Below are positions 43,944 to 51,842 of a stretch of 64,000 nt of DNA, one piece after another. The stretch covers positions 4,093,001 to 4,157,000 of the forward strand of contig NZ_CP029481.1 of the NCBI RefSeq assembly GCF_003151255.1, read 5' to 3'. Both the position numbers and the translations under genes were made by a program. How positions within the stretch are numbered: position 1 is the stretch's first letter; the number at the start of each line of letters is the position of its first letter. Under the pieces are notes generated by a model. It was not told the origin of the DNA. It worked only from the letters and a program-made list of their open reading frames with translations, and did no database searches. This DNA is from Microvirga sp. 17 mud 1-3. GTDB lineage: Bacteria > Pseudomonadota > Alphaproteobacteria > Rhizobiales > Beijerinckiaceae.

Positions 43944-45554
43944 CTACGCCGCGACCGACATCTGCGGGGCGGCGGCCTTCACGTCGGCGTCCACATGGTC
44001 CTCGAAGCGCTTGAAGTTCTCGTTGAACATGTCCACGAGGCGCTTGGCGGTCTGGGCGAAGGCCGCTTTGTCGGCCCAGGTCTTGACCGGGTAGAGGATG
44101 TGGGGCTCGACGCCCGGCACCGAGGTCGGCACCGCGAAGCCGAAATAGGGGTCGCGGCGGAAGTCGGCGCGGGAGAGCGAGCCGTCGAGGGCCGCCGTGA
44201 GCAGACGGCGGGTGACGCGGATCGGCATGCGCCGGCCGGTGCCGTACTTGCCGCCGGTCCAGCCGGTGTTCACGAGCCAGCAATCCACGTGGTGCTTGGC
44301 GATGAGGTCGCGCAGCAGGTTGCCGTAGACCGAAGGATGCCGCGGCATGAAGGGCGCGCCGAAGCAGGTGGAGAAGGTCGCCTCCGGGTCCTTCACGCCC
44401 TTTTCGGTGCCGGCCACCTTAGCGGTGTAGCCGGACAGGAAGTGATACATGGCCTCGGCCGGGGTCAGCTTCGCGATGGGCGGCAGCACGCCGAAGGCAT
44501 CGCAGGTGAGCATGACGATGTTCTTCGGAATGCCCGCGCGGCCGGTAGTGCTCGCATTGGGAATGAAGTCGAGCGGATAGGCGCAGCGCGTATTCTCGGT
44601 CTTCGACGCATCGTCGAAATCGGGCACGCGGGTGACCGGATCGATGACCACGTTCTCGAGCACCGTGCCGAAGCGCTCGGTGGTGGCGTAGATCTCGGGC
44701 TCCGCCTCCCGGGAGAGGCGAATGGTCTTGGCGTAGCAGCCACCTTCGAAGTTGAACACGCCCTTCGGAGTCCAGCCGTGCTCGTCGTCGCCGAGCAGGG
44801 TACGGTCCGGATCGTTGGAGAGCGTGGTCTTGCCGGTGCCGGAGAGCCCGAAGAACACGGCCACGTCGCCCGCATCGCCCACATTGGCGGAGCAGTGCAT
44901 GGGCATGACGTTCTCGGCCGGCAGCACGTAATTGAGATAGGTGAAGACCGACTTCTTCATCTCGCCCGCATAGGACGTGCCGCCGATCAGGACGATCTTC
45001 CGCGTGAAGTCGCAGGCGATGACCGTCTCGGAGCGGCAGCCGTGCCGGGCCGGATCGGCCCTGAAGGACGGCAGATCGATGATGGTGAGATCCGGCACAT
45101 AGCTCTTGAGCTCGCCAGCTTCCGGGCGGATCAGAAGATTGCGGATGAACAGGGAATGCCAGGCATATTCGGTGAAGACCCGCGCCTTCACCCGATAGAC
45201 CGGATCGGCTCCGCCATGGAGGTCCTGAGCGAAGAGCTCACGACCTTCCGCATGGGCAAGGAAATCCTCGAGCAGCGTCTCGAAATGCCCGGGGCTCATG
45301 GCGCCGTTATTGTCCCACCAGACGGTGCTCTCGGTGGCGTCGTCGCGCACCACGAACTTGTCCTTGGGGGAGCGGCCCGTATGCACGCCGGTCTCGGCCA
45401 GGAGCGCCCCGCCCTGGACCAGGCGGGTCTCGCCCCGGGTCAGGGACTGCTCGTAGAGAGCCGGGGCCTCGAGGTTCCAGTAGACCCGCTTCAGATTGCG
45501 GAAGCCGAGGGCTTCAGCGCCATGCGCGCTGTTGAAGACGCCGATAGTGTCCAC
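43944..45554 (-). CDS. pckA: Phosphoenolpyruvate carboxykinase (ATP)
   Basis: A 536-residue ATP-dependent PEP carboxykinase, the first committed enzyme of gluconeogenesis from C4 acids (oxaloacetate + ATP to PEP + ADP + CO2). The kinase loop [15 protein letters not shown] and the metal/oxaloacetate motifs [30 protein letters not shown] and [12 protein letters not shown] are present. I place the start at GTG 45554, because AGGAGAAG lies six bases upstream and the resulting length equals rhizobial PckA. The gene is divergent from chvI, the conserved arrangement in Rhizobiales. Confidence 0.96.
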   Translation of the reverse strand: MDTIGVFNSAHGAEALGFRNLKRVYWNLEAPALYEQSLTRGETRLVQGGALLAETGVHTGRSPKDKFVVRDDATESTVWWDNNGAMSPGHFETLLEDFLAHAEGRELFAQDLHGGADPVYRVKARVFTEYAWHSLFIRNLLIRPEAGELKSYVPDLTIIDLPSFRADPARHGCRSETVIACDFTRKIVLIGGTSYAGEMKKSVFTYLNYVLPAENVMPMHCSANVGDAGDVAVFFGLSGTGKTTLSNDPDRTLLGDDEHGWTPKGVFNFEGGCYAKTIRLSREAEPEIYATTERFGTVLENVVIDPVTRVPDFDDASKTENTRCAYPLDFIPNASTTGRAGIPKNIVMLTCDAFGVLPPIAKLTPAEAMYHFLSGYTAKVAGTEKGVKDPEATFSTCFGAPFMPRHPSVYGNLLRDLIAKHHVDCWLVNTGWTGGKYGTGRRMPIRVTRRLLTAALDGSLSRADFRRDPYFGFAVPTSVPGVEPHILYPVKTWADKAAFAQTAKRLVDMFNENFKRFEDHVDADVKAAAPQMSVAA

Positions 45555-45924
45555 GAAAGACTTCTCCTGATCGTCAGCCGCGCGAGGCGGCCAGATGCCA
45601 TGTCGATGGCATTGTCCCATAATCACCCCGAGTGGTATAAAGTTTCCGAACCCTCAAGGCGGAGAGGATTGTTTAGAACATGAAGCGTTGCCGTCAACCG
45701 ACGGCATTCCGTTTCATTCCATTTTTGCCAGGGAACGCACCAGATGGCCCGTTCATCTCCCGTTGGGATGGGGCGGCTAGGCTTCTCTGTAGCGTCCGCC
45801 CCCTGGCACTTTGCCGGTGAAACCTTACTTATGCCATCAGAAAGGCGCAGTTCGGCACGTTTTCTCGCCTCGGGCGTTGACCCGCAACGCGCCGACGCCG
45901 ATCGATTCTAGCAAGGAAGAGTTC
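45555..45924. other. pckA-chvI divergent promoter region
   Basis: 370 bp without a credible gene. It must hold promoters for both directions. A hairpin or operator-like palindrome TGCCGTC-AACC-GACGGCA lies at 45689-45706. I recognise no other motif. Confidence 0.5.
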
Positions 45925-46623
45925 ATGCCAACGATCGCTCTCGTCGATGACGATCGCAACATCCTCACCTCGGTCTCCATCGCGCTCGAAGCGGAGGGGT
46001 ACCGGATCCAGACCTATACGGACGGCGCCTCCGCGCTCGACGGGCTGAAACATGCCCCGCCGGATCTCGCGATCTTCGACATCAAGATGCCGCGCATGGA
46101 CGGTATGGAGCTTCTGCGCCGCCTGCGCCAGAAATCCGATCTCCCGGTCATCTTTCTGACCTCCAAGGACGAGGAGATCGACGAGTTGTTCGGCCTCAAG
46201 ATGGGCGCGGACGACTTCATCCGCAAACCCTTCTCCCAGCGGCTCCTGGTGGAGCGCGTGAAGGCGGTGCTGCGCCGCTTCGCCCCTAGGGACCAGTCGA
46301 CCCCCCGTGAGGCGGACGCGAAGGCGCTGGAACGGGGCCAGCTCAAGATGGACCCGGAACGCCACGCCTGCACCTGGAAGGGCGAGCCCGTGACCCTCAC
46401 GGTGACCGAATTCCTGATCCTCCAGGCGCTCGCCACCCGCCCGGGCGTGGTGAAAAGCCGCAACGCCCTCATGGACGCGGCCTATGACGATCAGGTCTAT
46501 GTGGACGACCGCACGATCGACAGCCACATCAAGCGCCTGCGCAAGAAGTTCAAGGCGGTTGACCCCACGTTCGAAATGATCGAGACCCTCTACGGCGTCG
46601 GCTATCGCTTCAAGGAAGGCTGA
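45925..46623 (+). CDS. chvI: Response regulator ChvI (OmpR family)
   Basis: A 232-residue two-component regulator. The receiver domain (residues 1-120) has the acidic pocket VDDDRN, the phosphoacceptor D52 ([12 protein letters not shown]) and the conserved Lys in IRKPFS. The C-terminal winged helix (about 140-230) includes [27 protein letters not shown] and [16 protein letters not shown]. ChvI with ChvG controls envelope, exopolysaccharide, acid response and host interaction genes in rhizobia and agrobacteria. AAGGAAGAG precedes ATG 45925. It begins the chvI-chvG-hprK group. Confidence 0.95.
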   Translation: MPTIALVDDDRNILTSVSIALEAEGYRIQTYTDGASALDGLKHAPPDLAIFDIKMPRMDGMELLRRLRQKSDLPVIFLTSKDEEIDELFGLKMGADDFIRKPFSQRLLVERVKAVLRRFAPRDQSTPREADAKALERGQLKMDPERHACTWKGEPVTLTVTEFLILQALATRPGVVKSRNALMDAAYDDQVYVDDRTIDSHIKRLRKKFKAVDPTFEMIETLYGVGYRFKEG

Positions 46624-46666
46624 CCCTCCGAGGAAAGCCGACGCGTGGCACAGCCCCGAGAGAGGC

Positions 46667-48463
46667 ATGAAGGCTGACCCGATCTCCGCCGAAGCCGCCA
46701 TGGACGATCCCCCTCCGCCGCGTGGCCCGCTCGCGCGGCTGAGGCGCGTCGGCCATATGCTGACCCAGCGCGCCTCGTCGAGCCTGACGCGGCGGATCGT
46801 GGTGCTCAACCTCGGCGGCCTCGTGGCCCTGCTGGTCGGCTTCCTCTATCTCAACCAGTTCCGGCAGGGTCTGATCGAGGCGCGGGTGATCAGCCTTCTG
46901 ACGCAGGGGGAGATCATCGCGGGCGCCATCGCGAGCTCCGCCACGGTGGAGACCGACACCATCACGATCGACCCGGACAAACTCCTGCAGATGCAGGCGG
47001 GCCAGACGGAGCGGTTCAACGAAGAAAACTTCTCGCCCCTCGAATTCTCGATCAATCCGGAGCGGGTCGCACCCCTTTTGCGCCGCCTCGTGACGCCGAC
47101 CCGGACCCGGGCCCGGATCTTCGACCGGGAAGGCGCCCTCCTGCTCGATTCCCGCAACTTCTATTCGCGCGGCGACATCCTGCGCCGGGATCTGCCCCCC
47201 GTGGCGGACGAGGATACCAGCTTCATCGAGCGAAGCTGGAACAACGTCCGGAATCTCTTCCGGCGCCGCAAGCGCGTGGTCTTCGAGGAGCCCGGCCCCA
47301 GCAACGGCAAGTCCCTGCCGGAGGTGCAGCAGGCCTTCGGCGGCCAGCGGGCCTACGAGGTGCGCACCGATGCGCGCGGCGACACCATCGTGTCGGTGGC
47401 CGTGCCGGTCCAGCGCTTCAGGGCGGTCCAGGGGGTGCTGCTGCTCTCGACACAAGGGGGCGACATCGACGGGATCATCGCGTCCGAGCGCTTCGCCCTG
47501 CTCCAGGTCTTCGTGGTCGCCGCGCTCGTGATGATCGTGCTCTCGCTCCTCCTCGCGGGCGCCATCGCGGGGCCTGTGCGGCGCCTGGCCGAGGCGGCCG
47601 AGCGGGTGCGCTGGGGGACCAAGTCGCGCCAGGAAATCCCGGATTTCACCAACCGGTCCGACGAGATCGGTCATCTGTCCGGCGCCCTGCGCGACATGAC
47701 GCGGGCCCTCTACAACCGGATCGACGCCATCGAGAGCTTCGCGGCCGACGTGGCCCACGAGCTCAAGAACCCGCTCACCTCCCTGCGCAGCGCCGTCGAG
47801 ACCCTGCCGCTCGCCCGCAGCGAGGATTCCCAGAAGCGGCTCATGTCGATCATCCAGCACGACGTGAAGCGCCTCGACCGGCTGATCAGCGACATCTCGG
47901 ACGCCTCGCGCCTCGATGCCGAACTCGCCCGCGCCGACGCAGAGCCCATCGACATGGCCCATCTCCTGGAAGCCGTGGTCTCGATCGCCAACGAGCGGCG
48001 GCGGGCGGAGGATCCGGTCGTGCTGCTGAAGATCGAGCGGCCCGGGAGAAACGAGGCTCAGGGGCGCAAGCCCTTCGGAATCCTCGGCCACGACAACCGC
48101 CTGGGCCAGGTCCTCAACAACCTGATCGACAATGCCCGGTCCTTCTCGCCCCCGGACGGAACGGTGCGGATCTTCCTGCGCCGTCGGAAGAGCGAGATCG
48201 AGATCGTCGTGGAGGATGACGGCCCAGGGATCGAGCCCCACGCCTTCGACCGCATTTTCGAGCGCTTCTACACCGATCGCCCCGAACAGGGCTTCGGCCA
48301 GAATTCCGGCCTCGGGCTCTCCATCTCGCGCCAGATCATCGAGGCCCACCGGGGCACGATCCGGGCCGAGAATCGGCTGGGACCGCCGGACGAGACCGGG
48401 GAGCCCCGGCGCCTCGGCGCCCGGTTCGTCATCCGCCTGCCGGCCGCAGGTCAGGCCGGATGA
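46667..48463 (+). CDS. chvG: Sensor histidine kinase ChvG (ExoS)
   Basis: A 598-residue membrane sensor kinase. It has a cytoplasmic N-terminal tail, a first membrane helix (RIVVLNLGGLVALLVGFLYL), a periplasmic sensor region of about 210 residues, a second helix (LLQVFVVAALVMIVLSLLLAGAIAG), HAMP, the phosphorylation site H364 (DVAHELKNPLTSLRSAVETLP) and the ATPase boxes DNRLGQVLNNLIDNARSF, VEDDGPGIEP and GLGLSISRQIIEAH. It phosphorylates ChvI; in relatives it is held inactive by periplasmic ExoR, which is not in this window. The start is 43 bp after chvI, and its stop overlaps hprK by four bases. Confidence 0.95.
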   Translation: MKADPISAEAAMDDPPPPRGPLARLRRVGHMLTQRASSSLTRRIVVLNLGGLVALLVGFLYLNQFRQGLIEARVISLLTQGEIIAGAIASSATVETDTITIDPDKLLQMQAGQTERFNEENFSPLEFSINPERVAPLLRRLVTPTRTRARIFDREGALLLDSRNFYSRGDILRRDLPPVADEDTSFIERSWNNVRNLFRRRKRVVFEEPGPSNGKSLPEVQQAFGGQRAYEVRTDARGDTIVSVAVPVQRFRAVQGVLLLSTQGGDIDGIIASERFALLQVFVVAALVMIVLSLLLAGAIAGPVRRLAEAAERVRWGTKSRQEIPDFTNRSDEIGHLSGALRDMTRALYNRIDAIESFAADVAHELKNPLTSLRSAVETLPLARSEDSQKRLMSIIQHDVKRLDRLISDISDASRLDAELARADAEPIDMAHLLEAVVSIANERRRAEDPVVLLKIERPGRNEAQGRKPFGILGHDNRLGQVLNNLIDNARSFSPPDGTVRIFLRRRKSEIEIVVEDDGPGIEPHAFDRIFERFYTDRPEQGFGQNSGLGLSISRQIIEAHRGTIRAENRLGPPDETGEPRRLGARFVIRLPAAGQAG

Positions 48464-48930
48464 CCGCCCCGCTGGCAGAGCGGGAGACCGTCCATGCGGG
48501 CTGCGTGACGGTCGGCGAGGCCGGGATCCTGATCCGCGGGGCAGCCGGCTCCGGCAAGTCGACCCTCGCGCGGGAACTGGTGCGCCAGGCCAGGGCCGAG
48601 GGCCTTTTCGCATCCATCGTCAGCGACGACCGGACCCTCCTGCGGGCGCAGAACGGCCGTCTCGTGGCGCGGCCGGTCACGGCCATCGCCGGATACCGGG
48701 AGATCCGGGGGATCGGCATCGTGCGGGTCCCCTTCGAGGCGGCGGCCGTGATCCGCTTGGTGATCGACCTCTCGGAGGACGCGCCGGAGCGCCATCCCGA
48801 GACGGCGGATTCGCAGGTTCGCGTCTGCGGCGTCTTGCTCCGTCGCATCCGGGGCCAAACTGGGGCACCTTTGCTGGACATCGCCCTCGACAGCTTGCGT
48901 GGACTCTGCGACGCGGTCGTGTCACTGTGA
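48460..48930 (+). CDS. hprK: HPr kinase/phosphorylase, short alphaproteobacterial form
   Basis: A 156-residue HPr kinase containing only the catalytic C-terminal domain of the Gram-positive enzyme, as usual in alphaproteobacteria. Walker A GAAGSGKST is at residues 27-35. VSDDRTLLRAQNGRLVARPV and GYREIRGIGIVRVP, the HPrK signature, follow. It phosphorylates HPr on serine, linking carbon or nitrogen state to regulation. The ATG overlaps the chvG stop (ATGA), so it is translationally coupled to the sensor kinase. EIIA and HPr genes follow directly. Confidence 0.93.
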   Translation: MTAPLAERETVHAGCVTVGEAGILIRGAAGSGKSTLARELVRQARAEGLFASIVSDDRTLLRAQNGRLVARPVTAIAGYREIRGIGIVRVPFEAAAVIRLVIDLSEDAPERHPETADSQVRVCGVLLRRIRGQTGAPLLDIALDSLRGLCDAVVSL

Positions 48931-49020
48931 TGAAGTTTTTGCCATCGTTGCTCTTGCGCTTAGCTTCGCGGTGCACAAAATAGCGGCTCCGCTCAACGGA
49001 GCGATCGGACCAGTAACATT

Positions 49021-49422
49021 ATGATTGGCATGGTGCTCGTCACCCACGGGCAACTCGCGACGGAGTTCAAGGCTGCGCTGGAGCATGTTGTGGGGCCTCA
49101 GGAGCAGCTTGAAACGATCACGATCGGGCCGGACGACGACATGGAGACGCGGCGCAAGGACATCATGGCCGCCGTCTGCCGGGTCAATTCGGGCCAGGGC
49201 GTCGTCGTCCTCACCGACATGTTCGGGGGAACGCCCTCGAATCTGGCTCTGTCCTGCATGAACGGCAGCTCCGTCGAGGTGGTCGCCGGCATCAACCTGC
49301 CCATGCTCATCAAGCTGGCAAGCGTGCGCGACGAGGAGACTCTGACCGATGCGGTTTCCCACGCGCAGGAGGCGGGGCGGAAATACATCAACATCGCATC
49401 GCGCGTTCTGACCGGAAAATAG
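49021..49422 (+). CDS. PTS system mannose-type EIIA component
   Basis: A 133-residue EIIA(Man)-fold phosphocarrier. H9 (MVLVTHGQLA) is the predicted phosphorylated histidine, and GVVVLTDMFGGTPSNLALSC is the conserved core. It has no EIIB, EIIC or EIID partners here, so it likely serves the regulatory (nitrogen-type) PTS rather than sugar import. It sits between hprK (90 bp upstream) and HPr (3 bp downstream). A small hairpin (GCTCCG/CGGAGC, 48986-49002) lies in the gap before it. The start codon ATG 49021 fits the family. Confidence 0.93.
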   Translation: MIGMVLVTHGQLATEFKAALEHVVGPQEQLETITIGPDDDMETRRKDIMAAVCRVNSGQGVVVLTDMFGGTPSNLALSCMNGSSVEVVAGINLPMLIKLASVRDEETLTDAVSHAQEAGRKYINIASRVLTGK

Positions 49423-49425
49423 GCC

Positions 49426-49752
49426 ATGAGCTCGACCGCCGAAGAGGATTGCGATTGCCCGCCGCCCTCCATCCCCGATGGGACTGAGGTCCGGGAGCTG
49501 CGGATCGTCAACCGGCGCGGGCTCCATGCGCGGGCCTCGGCCAAGTTCGTCCAGACCGTGGAGCGCTTCGATTCCGACGTGACCGTCACCCGCTGCGGCG
49601 AGACCGTGGGCGGGCGCTCGATCATGGGCCTGCTGACCCTCGCGGCCGCCCAGGGCACCACCATCACGGTCACGGCCAAGGGCCAGGACGCCACCTCCTG
49701 CCTCCAGGCCATCGGCGATCTCGTCTCGAACAGGTTCGGCGAGGACGAGTAA
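49426..49752 (+). CDS. ptsH: Phosphocarrier protein HPr
   Basis: A 108-residue HPr. H34 (NRRGLHARASAKFVQ) is the site phosphorylated by enzyme I, and S65 in GGRSIMGLLTLAA is the target of HPr kinase. A 20-residue Cys- and Pro-containing extension (EEDCDCPPPSIP) precedes the usual HPr fold. It begins 3 bp after the EIIA gene. Together with HPrK and EIIA it forms a partial regulatory phosphorelay next to ChvGI. Also called npr in nitrogen-type systems. Confidence 0.94.
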   Translation: MSSTAEEDCDCPPPSIPDGTEVRELRIVNRRGLHARASAKFVQTVERFDSDVTVTRCGETVGGRSIMGLLTLAAAQGTTITVTAKGQDATSCLQAIGDLVSNRFGEDE

Positions 49753-49782
49753 ACGTTTCAGACGGACCGGCCCATCCTCCCC

Positions 49783-49927
49783 GTCATTCCGGGACAGCGC
49801 GGAGCGCTGGGTCCGGAACCTATAACCGCTGACGGGACAGGATAAAGCGTAACGGTCCTCGCAGCTCTTCCTTCTGAAATGTTAGTGTTTATGGGTTCCG
49901 GGCTCGCCTGCGGCGCCCCGGAATGAC
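49783..49927. repeat. Dispersed palindromic intergenic repeat, copy C (inverted)
   Basis: A 145-bp element with ends GTCATTCCGG and CCGGAATGAC; inside, GGTCCGGAACCTATAA and TTTATGGGTTCCGGGC. Its reverse complement aligns with copies A and B (AACCCATAAACAC then TTTCAGAAG). It lies between HPr and ahcY. Confidence 0.82.
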
Positions 49928-49949
49928 GGGAGGCACGGGTCCATGTCTG

Positions 49950-49973
49950 ACATATAAAGACATCTTTATATGT
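49950..49973. promoter_or_regulatory. SamR/SahR-type operator upstream of ahcY
   Basis: ACATATAAAGA (49950-49960) and TCTTTATATGT (49963-49973) are perfect 11-base inverted arms around CA. The site matches the palindrome pattern described for ArsR-family SahR/SamR regulators of the methionine/SAM cycle. It is 79 bp upstream of ahcY and is the most AT-rich tract nearby. Confidence 0.75.
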
Positions 49974-50051
49974 TGATTGCCTCCCTGCCGGCTCTCTGAT
50001 AAACACGGCGCCAATCCACCGGTGCAACAGAAAGCCCTGCGAGAGAGCCCC

Positions 50052-51482
50052 ATGAGCCAAGCCGCCGTGAAAAGCGCGAACGACGCGCACGACTACATCG
50101 TCAAAGACATCAGCCTCGCCGATTTCGGCCGCAAGGAGATCTCGATCGCCGAGACCGAGATGCCGGGCCTCATGGCGGTTCGCGAGGAATACGGCCCGAA
50201 GCAGCCCCTCAAGGGCGCCCGGATTGCCGGCTCGCTCCACATGACGATCCAGACTGCGGTGCTGATCGAGACCCTTAAAAGCCTCGGCGCCGACATCCGC
50301 TGGGTGTCCTGCAACATCTACTCGACCCAGGACCACGCCGCCGCCGCCATCGCGGCCGCCGGCATCCCGGTCTTCGCCTATAAGGGCGAGACCCTGACGG
50401 AATACTGGGACTACACCGCGAAGCTGTTCGACTGGCATGGCGGCGGCGTGCCGAACATGATCCTCGACGACGGCGGCGACGCCACCATGCTGGTCCATCT
50501 CGGCCTGCGCGCCGAGCAGGGCGACACGGCCTTCCTGGACAAGCCCGGCGCGGAAGAAGAGGAAGTCCTCTTCGCGCTGATCGAGCGCCTCCTGAAGGAG
50601 AAGCCGAAGGGCTGGTTCGCCGAGCTCGCCCAGTCGATCAAGGGCGTTTCGGAAGAGACCACCACGGGCGTGCACCGGCTCTACATCATGGCCAAGGAGG
50701 GCAAGCTCCTCTTCCCGGCCATCAACGTGAACGACTCGGTGACCAAGTCTAAGTTCGACAACCTCTACGGCTGCCGCGAATCCCTCGTCGACGGCATCCG
50801 CCGCGGCACGGACGTGATGATGGCCGGCAAGGTCGCGATGGTTGCGGGCTTCGGCGACGTGGGCAAGGGCTCGGCCGCCTCGCTCCGCCAGGCCGGCTGC
50901 CGCGTGCTGGTGTCCGAGGTCGACCCGATCTGCGCCCTCCAGGCCGCCATGGAAGGCTATGAGGTCACCACCATGGAGGATGCGGCTCCCCGCGCCGACA
51001 TCTTCGTGACCGCCACCGGCAACAAGGACGTGATCACCCTCGACCACATGCGCGCCATGAAGGACCGGGCGATTGTCTGCAACATCGGCCACTTCGACAA
51101 CGAGATCCAGGTTGCGGGCCTGAAGAACCTCAAATGGACCAACATCAAGCCGCAGGTGGACGAGATCGAGTTCCCGGACGGGCACCGCATCATCCTGCTC
51201 TCGGAAGGCCGCCTGGTGAATCTCGGCAACGCCATGGGCCACCCGTCCTTCGTGATGTCGGCTTCCTTCACCAACCAGACGCTGGCCCAGATCGAGCTCT
51301 TCACCAACCAGGGCAAGTACGAGCGCAAGGTCTACACCCTGCCCAAGCACCTGGACGAGAAGGTCGCGTCCCTGCACCTGGAGAAGATCGGCGTGAAGCT
51401 CACCAAGCTGAGCCCGGACCAGGCTTCCTACATCGGCGTCTCCGAGAAGGGCCCCTTCAAGCCGGACCATTACCGCTACTGA
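50052..51482 (+). CDS. ahcY: Adenosylhomocysteinase
   Basis: A 476-residue S-adenosylhomocysteine hydrolase, which converts SAH reversibly to adenosine and homocysteine and so relieves inhibition of methyltransferases. The NAD-binding segment [22 protein letters not shown] and substrate motifs [16 protein letters not shown] and [22 protein letters not shown] are canonical. The bacterial insert near residues 150-190 is present, and the C terminus KPDHYRY is the conserved Lys-Tyr tail. GAGAGAG precedes ATG 50052. A palindrome of SamR/SahR type upstream suggests control by SAM-cycle metabolites. A terminator follows. Confidence 0.98.
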   Translation: MSQAAVKSANDAHDYIVKDISLADFGRKEISIAETEMPGLMAVREEYGPKQPLKGARIAGSLHMTIQTAVLIETLKSLGADIRWVSCNIYSTQDHAAAAIAAAGIPVFAYKGETLTEYWDYTAKLFDWHGGGVPNMILDDGGDATMLVHLGLRAEQGDTAFLDKPGAEEEEVLFALIERLLKEKPKGWFAELAQSIKGVSEETTTGVHRLYIMAKEGKLLFPAINVNDSVTKSKFDNLYGCRESLVDGIRRGTDVMMAGKVAMVAGFGDVGKGSAASLRQAGCRVLVSEVDPICALQAAMEGYEVTTMEDAAPRADIFVTATGNKDVITLDHMRAMKDRAIVCNIGHFDNEIQVAGLKNLKWTNIKPQVDEIEFPDGHRIILLSEGRLVNLGNAMGHPSFVMSASFTNQTLAQIELFTNQGKYERKVYTLPKHLDEKVASLHLEKIGVKLTKLSPDQASYIGVSEKGPFKPDHYRY

Positions 51483-51505
51483 GCCGTCTTCAGAACGCTC
51501 CTCGG

Positions 51506-51531
51506 AAAAGCCCGGCCTCGCCGGGCTTTTT
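51506..51531 (+). terminator. Rho-independent terminator after ahcY
   Basis: GCCCGGC (51510-51516), loop CTC with adjoining bases, GCCGGGC (51520-51526), followed by five T and preceded by AAAA. It starts 23 bp after the ahcY stop. Confidence 0.88.
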
Positions 51532-51842
51532 CATATCCGGCCGGGCCGCCCTCTCCGATTCGGCAGGCTTGACCCTCCGTTCCGCCTCCTGTGCAATAGG
51601 CATCGACAGCTTGTTCACAGGTTTTCCAGAGGAAGCTTAAGGCGCCCTTAACCCTCTTTCTGGCGGAGTCCGGGGTGGTCTACAGTGGACGCGATTCGTC
51701 CGGCCGGGTCGAGTTTGGCGAGCCGGGACGCAATTCCGTTCATGATGAGGCGAGGCCTGTTCCGGCGGCGCTCCGGGAGCGCACGGGAATCGGTCGGCTT
51801 TGGCCTGGCGTCAGGCGCCAAACGAAGGAAGGACAGCACGGG
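51532..51842. other. Leader region of divL with CtrA box and GANTC sites
   Basis: 311 bp between the ahcY terminator and the chosen divL start. It holds a full CtrA box (51637-51651) and three GANTC sites (51557-51561, 51666-51670, 51693-51697), the CcrM methylation target. The frame of divL stays open back to 51675, but that part lacks family character. Confidence 0.6.
51637..51651. promoter_or_regulatory. CtrA box (TTAA-N7-TTAA) upstream of divL
   Basis: TTAA (51637-51640), seven bases GGCGCCC, TTAA (51648-51651). The whole 15 bp is also a palindrome, TTAAGG-CGC-CCTTAA. It matches the CtrA consensus exactly and lies 191 bp upstream of divL. Confidence 0.65.
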
